From contig DHHO01000012.1 of assembly GCA_002403335.1 (NCBI GenBank), positions 35,275 through 99,274 on the forward strand: a stretch of 64,000 bases of DNA, written 5' to 3'. Shown here piece after piece: positions 25,868 through 33,064 of the stretch (the stretch's first letter is position 1; every line of letters begins with the position of its first letter). A program made the position numbers and the translations under genes. The stretch is from Caldiserica bacterium UBA4770 (GTDB lineage Bacteria > Caldisericota > Caldisericia > Caldisericales > Caldisericaceae). The notes under the pieces were generated by a model. The model had not been told where the DNA came from and searched no databases. It saw nothing but the letters and a program-made list of their open reading frames with translations.

Positions 25868-25960
25868 TGTCATCCTGAACGAAGTGAAGGAACTCGATTT
25901 TGTCTTTTTAGTGACAAAAGGACTGTACGGTGAGATTCTTCGCTAACGCTCAGAATGACA
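25868..25960. repeat. 93-bp TGTCATCCTGA-type interspersed repeat
   Basis: The left end TGTCATCCTGAACG and right end CGCTCAGAATGACA are inverted copies of each other (12 of 14), with GAACTCG and GAGATTCTTCGC inside. Different sequence from the GTCATTGCGA family but the same style. It lies between two convergently placed gene ends, in the 384-bp space before the DUF3160 gene's 3' end. No coding frame. Confidence 0.75.
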
Positions 25961-26050
25961 GAGTGGAGAGATTGCTTCTTTGGTTATCATTTGCAATTGC
26001 AAGAGGAGCTTAATCCAGCGTTATAATTGCCTTTATCTTTTCCCTTTAGT

Positions 26051-28660
26051 TTACTTTCCTTTGTATGAAGAGACCCAGGAAGGCTCATCTGGGATGTTTC
26101 CTTTGACAAGCATCTCTTCCCATGCTTCATCTGTCAAACGACTTTGCATAGGTTGCTTAAACTCATAGTAAGAAAAAACAGGGCCACAGCTTACATAAAT
26201 TTTCTTGTCGGGTGTCATATATGCAACAAGCATTGTATCGATATATCCGGTTGCTTCTTCAAGCACAAGCTTTGTGTTTCCTTCCGTATGGACATCTGCA
26301 ACCATAATTGAGTCAATGAGTTTTGAATTCGATTCACCTCTATAAATCCTTTTTACTAAATAGTCAAGCGCTTCACCAAAATACTCAATAAAGTACTTAT
26401 CAGAATCGTCAAATGAGACACCTGTGAGTTCCTTTTTTGAAATTTCATAAAGCCTGTTTAAATCCTCTGAAAAATTATCAAGATAGTAGTTAATTCCATC
26501 TATGATGTCTTTGTTTTCCTCCCCTAAAAGCTTGTTAAGGCCTGTCTTAGAAAGGTTTACCAAGTTGATCATTCTTTTATAAAGAATCGGGACTGGCTCA
26601 ACATATCCACTTACTGGTTTTTCAATGTCGCCGCCACCTTTTTCTGCCATAGTGTAGCTTTGCTTCACATAGAGGATTGTATCGTGCCGCAGCTCTGTCC
26701 ATGAGGAAAGTGCAGTTGTAATCTCCTTATCAGACCACGCCTTTGTCTGCATAAATGCTGGGAACCCTTTATCAAATTGTGTAAGCAGTCCTTTTAAAGA
26801 ATAAAGCCACCCCGAATAGATATTTTTATACCAGTCCGCCTCCTGCAAACTGTCAAAATAGGATTTTATGTCTTTAAACTGCCTTTCATAGTCAGAATAT
26901 TTAGTATCGCCAATGCTTTCTAATATTTCATATGCTCTTTTAGAGCCAAGAAGTGCCATTAAGTCAAGCCCTCTTGGGAAACCCCTTACCTCTCTTCCAG
27001 TATTTCCACAAAATTTAACAAGTGTTTTCACCCATGTAAATGGTCTATTTTCTTTGTCGGCAGGATATTGGTCGTTCCAGGTATATGTGAATGGAAGTTC
27101 ATTTGTAGGAAGTGGAGTTTTTTCTCCCGTGTATTCTCCTGAATAGGGTGAAACAATCTCTGAAAATGCCCAGGAATCAATTGTAAACCTTTGCCCCATC
27201 ATCCTGAACCCTTTTGTCTCTGCAAGAAGTTGTTTTGCTTCAGTTTTAAGGTTTTGAATGTCTGCATCGCTTAAAGGAGGGCATGGCATGACAAGCTCAC
27301 ATTCACCAAGTCCACTATAAATTCTTGGTTCGTACGGAAGTGCGTTTAAACCTTTCTGAAGTGTCTCAATATTTTTAGGGATATCATTTGTACTTATTTC
27401 ATTATTCCCCAGTGTATCTTCTAAAACTTTTGCATACTCTTCTGGCCCAAGGTCATCTGAAACGCCAACAAAAAAGCTTGTAATAGCATACATAGAAGAC
27501 CATTTCTTTTGTATGTCTTCGTTTGAAAGGAAGTGAAGTGTTATAAGGGAAGATTGCATCGTTTGAATACTTGCATCGTAAGTTGAAATAATGCCATCGT
27601 ATCCACCGCAACTTGTTTTTGTAGGCGAAATATTTTCGGAGCCCTTTATAAGGAATGTCATTCTTCCGAACCACATCATCGCCTTAAAGTAATTTTTAAG
27701 CCTGTTTGAGGAAGTGTAGTGACCCCTTGGCACATATTGAGAATAATCCTCTTTATAAACAAAAATTGGTGATTGCCTCCACCCTTCGTGCTTTTCTATC
27801 AAGGAAAGCTCTTTATCCACAATATCCTCTACAAATGCTGGCGCTTCTAAGCTGTAAGTCGTTAAATCTTCTGCTACAAAGTCTCTTTCTTTTTGCAGTT
27901 TATATGAGGCAACTGCCTGGTTGCACTCAGCTTCATTCAGCCATTCAAAGCAAACAAGATCTTTTATTTGATCGTCTGTTAAAATTTGTGATTCAGTTGG
28001 TTTTAGAAGTGACAGTGCCACTGAAAAGTAGGCGACATTTCTCTTTGCGGCTTCTTTTAAGTCGCCACTTGTGGCATTATAATCCTTAATAGATTCATCA
28101 AACATAAATTTACTGATGTCCCACATCGTTTGATAGAAAATACCCTCTTCAATTTTCTTTAAGGTCAAATCAAAGAATAAGTGGAACATATGAAGTGCAG
28201 AGTCAGAAGTGATAAAAACGGGAATCTTGTTTTCTTGCAGTAACTTGTAAAAAGCAATAAAATCTCTATCTGCAGAAGATGGTCCGTGAGAAGATTCCAG
28301 ATATATTTCGGCATTTTTAAGCATCCCGGTTGTTTCAAAAGCAGCAAACCCATTTTTTGAAAGAAGTTCCGAAGGATAGTTCTTAATGCCAAGTTTTTCT
28401 AAAACTACATCAAGGTTTTGAATTGAATTGAGATTTATTGGTAAATTATACTGCGGCGCATTGGAAGTAAAATCAAGCTTATCCGAAGGAACCTCGCTTG
28501 CGCTAACAAAACTTTTCTGAAGGAAATTATTTTTAGAGATGGTTTCAGTATTGTCCTTAGATCTATTTGAGAAGTAGTTTACAAAGACAATGCCCGCTGC
28601 GCCAATCGCTATTGCCACAACAATTGCAATAACAACCGACTTTTTTACAAAACCTTTCAT
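26051..28660 (-). CDS. Large DUF3160 membrane-anchored protein
   Basis: 869 residues. The N-terminal anchor SVVIAIVVAIAIGAAGIVFV is followed by a long extracytoplasmic part. The stretch PVFITSDSALHMFHLFFDLTLKKIE and later LLAETKGFRMMGQRFTIDSW, FPRGLDLMALLGSKRAYEIL, WTELRHDTILYVKQSYT fit the DUF3160 family (large secreted proteins, function unknown). AAGGAGG lies 11 nt before the ATG. Monocistronic, with its own -10 like TATAAT upstream. Confidence 0.85.
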   Translation of the reverse strand: MKGFVKKSVVIAIVVAIAIGAAGIVFVNYFSNRSKDNTETISKNNFLQKSFVSASEVPSDKLDFTSNAPQYNLPINLNSIQNLDVVLEKLGIKNYPSELLSKNGFAAFETTGMLKNAEIYLESSHGPSSADRDFIAFYKLLQENKIPVFITSDSALHMFHLFFDLTLKKIEEGIFYQTMWDISKFMFDESIKDYNATSGDLKEAAKRNVAYFSVALSLLKPTESQILTDDQIKDLVCFEWLNEAECNQAVASYKLQKERDFVAEDLTTYSLEAPAFVEDIVDKELSLIEKHEGWRQSPIFVYKEDYSQYVPRGHYTSSNRLKNYFKAMMWFGRMTFLIKGSENISPTKTSCGGYDGIISTYDASIQTMQSSLITLHFLSNEDIQKKWSSMYAITSFFVGVSDDLGPEEYAKVLEDTLGNNEISTNDIPKNIETLQKGLNALPYEPRIYSGLGECELVMPCPPLSDADIQNLKTEAKQLLAETKGFRMMGQRFTIDSWAFSEIVSPYSGEYTGEKTPLPTNELPFTYTWNDQYPADKENRPFTWVKTLVKFCGNTGREVRGFPRGLDLMALLGSKRAYEILESIGDTKYSDYERQFKDIKSYFDSLQEADWYKNIYSGWLYSLKGLLTQFDKGFPAFMQTKAWSDKEITTALSSWTELRHDTILYVKQSYTMAEKGGGDIEKPVSGYVEPVPILYKRMINLVNLSKTGLNKLLGEENKDIIDGINYYLDNFSEDLNRLYEISKKELTGVSFDDSDKYFIEYFGEALDYLVKRIYRGESNSKLIDSIMVADVHTEGNTKLVLEEATGYIDTMLVAYMTPDKKIYVSCGPVFSYYEFKQPMQSRLTDEAWEEMLVKGNIPDEPSWVSSYKGK

Positions 28661-28881
28661 CTCATTGACGACCTCCTTAGTTTATTATACTATTTTTATT
28701 GGGCAGGTAAAATTTTTGTTAAATTGCTGTCTAAACAAGGTTTTAACCATTTAAGTTTGATCTAAAATTTCGACTGTACTCACCAGTCAAGAAAGCAATA
28801 GCCCTGCATTGAAAAAATATTACACTTCTACTTGTGATGATATTTGAGGTTGTTTATGTTAGTGAGAATTAGTCTTAATTA

Positions 28882-29067
28882 TTAATCGCCTTTATACTTT
28901 TCTTCTTTCATCCTGTCATCCTTTTCTCTTTCAGGAAGAATAATAAGAAAGCTTAATAATGAGACTAAAATTGCTACAACTATAGCGTAATTTGGAATAT
29001 CACTAAATTTCTTTGAAACTAAAATTAGCAGTATAGAAACAATTCCAATAACTATAAAGAGTATCAT
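28882..29067 (-). CDS. Small two-helix membrane protein
   Basis: 61 residues: two hydrophobic helices (ILFIVIGIVSILLILVS and YAIVVAILVSLLSFLIILP) and a charged tail EREKDDRMKEEKYKGD. Composition is gene-like, but no Shine-Dalgarno is visible before the ATG and there is no operon partner. Confidence 0.4.
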   Translation of the reverse strand: MILFIVIGIVSILLILVSKKFSDIPNYAIVVAILVSLLSFLIILPEREKDDRMKEEKYKGD

Positions 29068-29278
29068 TTTTTTAGAGTCTTTATTTATTAATACTTTTAA
29101 GAATATTTACTTAAACAATGTGTTAAGGATAACTTTTTTTTCTGAGAATTCCTGAGGATGCTAAACTAATAACTTCTTTAAAAGGCTGTATGATAAATAT
29201 GAAGTAAAGGAAAGAGGTTCACATTTTGTTCATATTTGTATTGTAAAATTTGATACATATTCAACATGGGAGGTTAAT

Positions 29279-30037
29279 ATGAAAAAGAAAGTTAGATTGT
29301 TTGTAAGCATGTTTTTAGTTGGGGTACTTTTAGTGGGTTTCCTTACGGGATGTTCCACTTCAGTAAGTGATGGAAATGGAAATTCATTTAGTAATAGAGG
29401 TAACTACTCAAGCGGAGGTATAGCTACCTCTTTGAGTAATTCGGAGAAAGATGGCCTACTTTACATGGCCGAGGAAGAGAAGCTTGCCAGGGATGTTTAC
29501 ATGTACCTCAATGAACTTTGGGGAATGCAAGTTTTTGTAAACATTGCAGAGGCTGAGCAAACTCACATGGATGCAGTATTGTCCTTGATAAGCAACCACA
29601 ATCTTGAAAGCCCTGTTAGTTCAGATTCCCCGGGAGAATTTACAAATCCTGACCTGAAAGCTCTTTATGACCAGCTGACAACAACTGGAGCAAAGTCAAT
29701 AGTCGATGCCTTAAAAGTTGGTGCTGCAGTGGAAGAGATCGATATTATTGATCTTAATGAGTATCTCAAGGTAGTAACTTCACAGGACATTATTAATGTT
29801 TATGAGAATCTGAAGAACGGCTCTGAAAGTCACCTCAGGGCTTTTGTTTCACAGCTTGAAAATCATAGCATTACCTACATCCCGCAATATTTATCCCTGG
29901 AGGAATACAATGCGATAATTAATGGCTCAAACAACAACCAGCAGGGCAACGACGGTACTTCAAATTCAAACAGTAACGGCAACAATAACAGCAGCGAGAA
30001 CAATGGTAATGGAGGAAATGGCAGTGGAGGAAACTAA
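29279..30037 (+). CDS. DUF2202 ferritin-like lipoprotein
   Basis: 252 residues. Lipobox FLTGC gives a lipoprotein. Residues about 55-210 form the DUF2202 ferritin-like four-helix domain with metal-ligand-type motifs: MAEEEKLARDVYMYL, NIAEAEQTHMDAVLSLI, AAVEEIDIIDLNEYL and GSESHLRAFVSQLE. The last ~40 residues are Asn/Gly/Ser-rich. A GGGAGG site lies 6 nt upstream. The end overlaps the next gene by 14 bp. Likely an extracytoplasmic di-iron protein; the activity is unknown. Confidence 0.85.
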   Translation: MKKKVRLFVSMFLVGVLLVGFLTGCSTSVSDGNGNSFSNRGNYSSGGIATSLSNSEKDGLLYMAEEEKLARDVYMYLNELWGMQVFVNIAEAEQTHMDAVLSLISNHNLESPVSSDSPGEFTNPDLKALYDQLTTTGAKSIVDALKVGAAVEEIDIIDLNEYLKVVTSQDIINVYENLKNGSESHLRAFVSQLENHSITYIPQYLSLEEYNAIINGSNNNQQGNDGTSNSNSNGNNNSSENNGNGGNGSGGN

Positions 30038-30368
30038 AGTAAATATTGTCAAAGGAAATACTGCAAAGGGTAGTGCAAAAACCTTTCATTTGTTTCTAAT
30101 CAGGACAAAGGGAATTCTTTCAACAATTACCCTTATGTTATTGATACCTGTTGCCTTTTCTGGCATTGGGCTGTACTTTGCCCCTTCCGGAAGATTTGCC
30201 CGCACCTCGGGCTGGAGCTTTCTCGGATTTTCAAAAACAGAGCTTCAGGCATTGCACGATATCCCAGGCATCATTTTAGTAATTGCCATTAGTCTACATT
30301 TCCTGCTGAACTTAAAACTTTATTTAAAAGAATTGAAATGCCTTTTTATAAGGAAGAAGGTGACATAA
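30024..30368 (+). CDS. DUF4405-like membrane protein (possible cytochrome b-type)
   Basis: About 114 residues. GTG at 30024 is chosen because GGAGG at 30011 is 8 nt upstream; ATG at 30018 is an alternative. Membrane helices: TKGILSTITLMLLIPVAFSGIGLYF and HDIPGIILVIAISLHFLLNLKLYL. Histidines in ALHDIPG and SLHFLLN suit heme b ligation as in DUF4405 proteins. The ribosome site is built into the Gly-rich tail codons of the DUF2202 gene, so the two are coupled; a redox partnership is likely but unproven. Confidence 0.7.
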   Translation: MEETKVNIVKGNTAKGSAKTFHLFLIRTKGILSTITLMLLIPVAFSGIGLYFAPSGRFARTSGWSFLGFSKTELQALHDIPGIILVIAISLHFLLNLKLYLKELKCLFIRKKVT

Positions 30369-30371
30369 GTG

Positions 30372-30400
30372 CAGAGGGGGAGCTTTCCCCTCTTTTAATT
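30372..30400 (+). terminator. Rho-independent terminator
   Basis: AGAGGGG, loop, CCCCTCT followed by TTTAATTT. Ends the DUF2202/DUF4405 unit. Confidence 0.85.
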
Positions 30401-30453
30401 TAGTAAAAAACAAATTTTTTAATTTCTAACATTTCTATAGAGGATATTCCCCC

Positions 30454-30843
30454 ATGCACCTCTATATAGATAAGACAACCTATTATGTAAATGAGGAGAA
30501 AAAAGAGATGGATGTTGCACCCATCATAAGAGAATCAAGAACGCTATTACCAATTCGTTATGTTGCAGAAGCTCTCGGTGCAGATGTGGAATGGAATGCA
30601 ACAGAAAGGAAAGTTACAATCACATTCAAAGAAACAACCATAGAACTCTGGATAGATAAAAACACAGCAAAAGTTAACGGAGAATATAAACTCATTGATG
30701 CGACAAATCCAAAAGTTGTTCCTATGATTATTCCACCAGGGAAAACAATGCTTCCAATTCGTTTCATTGTGGAGAACCTTGGATGTCTTGTTGAATGAAA
30801 TGAAACCCTGAGAGAAGTAAAGATAACTTATCCTGCACCGTAA
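30454..30843 (+). pseudogene. Copper amine oxidase N-terminal-like (stalk) domain, truncated with in-frame TGA
   Basis: Two copies of the stalk repeat: LPIRYVAEALGADVEWNATERKVTITF and LPIRFIVENLGCLVE-stop-NETLREVKITYPAP. The second copy stops at a TGA exactly where the first has Trp (VEWN), so TGG has changed to TGA; reading on to TAA at 30841 restores the repeat end. There is no signal peptide and no ribosome site before the first ATG, although the family is normally exported. A decayed fragment. Confidence 0.75.
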
Positions 30844-31039
30844 GAATCTTAAGTAGGGCGGGTTTTTGTTCTGCCCTACTTTGATTAAGTACACACTAAA
30901 AATGCATTATCTGTAAAAAGACAATTTCAAATTAAGAGGTTAACAAGTTTTATTCTTCAAATTCAAATTGCAACACTGTATATCTAAATTAAGTTTGAAT
31001 ATTTATAAAAAGGGTATATTTTTTCAGGTACAAACCAAT

Positions 31040-32686
31040 TTACTCGATCTTGAGAAAATCGCACATCAAAGAACTTTCAAAAAGTTGCGCATTCTCAATC
31101 CTAAAACCTGCGGATTCCCCATTATAAAATTCTAGGGATGAAAGAAAATCCAAAAGACAATCAAAAGGATCACCCTTATCACCAAGATTCTTACACTTTT
31201 CAAGATCCCATTTACCATCTGCCTGTATTAACGAGACAAGGTAATGATTCTCATAATTTTCACCCGGTAACCATGCAAAATTGTCTGAGTTCATTCCTTC
31301 ATCGACATGATAAACTAATATGCCCTCGCCTGGAAGAGAAACATCAAAACCAATCTTTTTTCTGTACTCAATAAGAAAATACTCTTTTGGATTACTCGGA
31401 GATACAATTTTAATTACTCTCGCGTTGTTCATCTCAACGGGGCTTATTTCAACATTTAAAGCATCTTCTTTTATTTCAACTGGCTTTAACCACCCAAACT
31501 TTATCTTGTGCCATGGGTCAAATTCAGCAGGACTATCTCCAAATATATCCAAAGTGCCGTAAGTACCATATGCCATAACACTCCACTTCCCTATGCCATA
31601 TGATTTTTTTCCATCAAAACTTTGAGTCACAAGTCCATCAAGATCATAAAGATCAATTCCACCTATCATATGTCCAAATTCATGGCAAAAGACTCCTATT
31701 GTTGTGTCGCCAGGCTTACTTCTATATTCCGGTATAATAGTATAATTTGATATAGTCTTACTATCTTTTATTACAGGAGTAATATTCCATTGGTGAGGAT
31801 AAATTCTGTTTGGATTTTTGGTAGCAGGCCTTTGCCCAGCATAAACTACAAAAATCCCATCAACCACACCGTCCCCGTTACCATCGTAATCGGCAAAATT
31901 AACCACCGAATCAATTGAATTTATTGCTTCTTCAACAAGCTTCTGAGAGTTATTTGGATAGAAGCCCATGCCTCTATAGCCACCTTCATAGTAAGAATAA
32001 TTCTTTGATACTGTAATCCATTTATTGAAAACTTCTCCTCTAACTTGTAATTTCCCGTATGAATTTTCGTAATAGAAGTCATATAGACTTCTATCGCCTT
32101 CCTCAAATAATATATCTTGAAAGAACTGAGGTGTTGATATTTCGTAATTTGCTTTAAAGTCAGGAAAATCAACAAGCAGAACTAATGGTTTTAATACACC
32201 AACAACTGGCTTTGTATCTTGAGAGCTTGCATATGCTGTATCGTTAAATAAAGAACCTTTAACGGTAACATCTATGGAATATTTTTGTTGATCTAAAATC
32301 AAAAGATTAATCTTGTTGTTGCCGGCCTTAACTGGGACAAGGCAATACTCAAAACGTGTTCCTTGTTTTATATTTTCACAATCTTCATATAAGATATCAG
32401 GAAGGTCTATTTTTCTTTGTGAAATTAATTTGAATGAGTCGCCAACATCAATTTTGAGATCTAAACCTTTTTCAGAAGTCACATAAACTATTAAATTATC
32501 ATATTGATTAACAGCAAAACTCGTAGATAAAGACTGGGGACTTCTTATATCAATACTTATAAAAGAAGTTTTAGGTGAAGAGTCTCTTGCCAAAGGGATA
32601 GGAGAAAATATGATAGATAAAAGCGCTAATCCTAAAAGAACAAACTTTGCAGTCCTTTCGAAAAGTCTTAATCTTTTTCTGCTCAT
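31040..32686 (-). CDS. Secreted M6-family (immune inhibitor A-like) zinc metalloprotease
   Basis: About 548 residues from MSRKRLRLFERTAKFV. The signal peptide is about residues 12-35 (VLLGLALLSIIFSPIPLA). The zinc site CHEFGHMIGGIDLYDLDG near residue 332 is the HExxH..GxxD pattern of M6 proteases. DYDGNGDGVVDGIFVVYAG gives a Ca-binding-like loop, and C-terminal beta sequence follows (GILVYHVDEGMNS). Start chosen at 32686, where GGAGAGGG lies 4 nt upstream. Two cyclic-di-GMP-II aptamers occupy its leader. It acts outside the cell; the adjacent surface protein is a candidate target. Confidence 0.9.
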   Translation of the reverse strand: MSRKRLRLFERTAKFVLLGLALLSIIFSPIPLARDSSPKTSFISIDIRSPQSLSTSFAVNQYDNLIVYVTSEKGLDLKIDVGDSFKLISQRKIDLPDILYEDCENIKQGTRFEYCLVPVKAGNNKINLLILDQQKYSIDVTVKGSLFNDTAYASSQDTKPVVGVLKPLVLLVDFPDFKANYEISTPQFFQDILFEEGDRSLYDFYYENSYGKLQVRGEVFNKWITVSKNYSYYEGGYRGMGFYPNNSQKLVEEAINSIDSVVNFADYDGNGDGVVDGIFVVYAGQRPATKNPNRIYPHQWNITPVIKDSKTISNYTIIPEYRSKPGDTTIGVFCHEFGHMIGGIDLYDLDGLVTQSFDGKKSYGIGKWSVMAYGTYGTLDIFGDSPAEFDPWHKIKFGWLKPVEIKEDALNVEISPVEMNNARVIKIVSPSNPKEYFLIEYRKKIGFDVSLPGEGILVYHVDEGMNSDNFAWLPGENYENHYLVSLIQADGKWDLEKCKNLGDKGDPFDCLLDFLSSLEFYNGESAGFRIENAQLFESSLMCDFLKIE

Positions 32687-32759
32687 TTTCCCTCTCCCCA
32701 TCAGGCACTATAACAGCGTGCAGCGGGCTTACGGCCTTAGGAAACTGACCAGAAACAAA

Positions 32760-32842
32760 AAACCAAGCCGGTTGCGCCACTAGCTCATCCTCGCTCCTTG
32801 GCGCCCATTTAAGGTACGAGGATTCAACGCTTCTTGGTACCT
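32760..32842 (-). ncRNA. Cyclic-di-GMP-II riboswitch, gene-proximal copy (B)
   Basis: On the minus strand P1 is ACCAAG/CTTGGT (32838-32833 with 32767-32762). P2 is ATCCTCG/CGAGGAT. The loop GGGCGCCA pairs with downstream TGGCGC to make the class-II pseudoknot. The conserved core TTAAATGGGC..GAGCTAGTGGCGCAACCGGC matches c-di-GMP-II aptamers (compare TTAAATTGGGCAC..GAGTTAGTAGTGCAACCGAC of the crystallised clostridial example, from memory). A T-run follows P1 directly. The M6 protease ATG is about 75 nt downstream. Confidence 0.88.
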
Positions 32843-32848
32843 TTCTCA

Positions 32849-32879
32849 CTTGGTTTTTCTGTAAAAACAAAAAACCAAG
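32849..32879 (-). promoter_or_regulatory. Alternative hairpin competing with P1 of riboswitch A
   Basis: Minus strand CTTGGTTTTT, 11-nt loop, AAAAACCAAG: a perfect 10-bp stem. Its left arm is the P1 3' strand of aptamer A plus the T-run, so it cannot form together with P1. This is the expected shape of an expression platform between the two aptamers. Confidence 0.6.
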
Positions 32880-32955
32880 CCGGTTGCGTCACTGGCTCGC
32901 TTCAGTCCCTTGACGCCCACTTAGGGAAACCTGAAGGTCAACGCCTCTTGGTACT
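32873..32955 (-). ncRNA. Cyclic-di-GMP-II riboswitch, promoter-proximal copy (A)
   Basis: Same fold as copy B with compensatory changes: P1 ACCAAG/CTTGGT, P2 CTTCAG/CTGAAG (B has ATCCTCG/CGAGGAT), pseudoknot GCGTCA/TGACGC (B has GCGCCA/TGGCGC). Core TAAGTGGGC..GAGCCAGTGACGCAACCGGC. The two copies are 114 bp apart, a tandem duplication that has since diverged while keeping its pairing. Confidence 0.88.
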
Positions 32956-32987
32956 TTTTATTCTTCAGTTTTTAAACTTCTAATATT

Positions 32988-33015
32988 ATTATATACAAAA
33001 TTTCTTTTCTGTCAA
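32988..33015 (-). promoter_or_regulatory. Sigma-70 promoter of the M6 protease gene
   Basis: Minus strand TTGACA, 16-nt spacer, TATAAT, about 35 nt before aptamer A. It gives a leader near 295 nt that contains both aptamers. Confidence 0.85.
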
Positions 33016-33064
33016 GAGGTCGAAAAATGAAAAACTCTCAACTTTTTACTTTAATAATTAAAAT

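Noticed and set aside
30781..30843. TGA read as tryptophan (recoded genetic code)
   Set aside because: Several intact genes here (for example gap and the sugar kinase) end in TGA at the expected C-terminus, so TGA is a normal stop.
32571..32870. 99-codon minus-strand frame between the protease gene and its promoter
   Set aside because: It lies over the two riboswitches and the leader; conservation is in RNA pairing, not codons.
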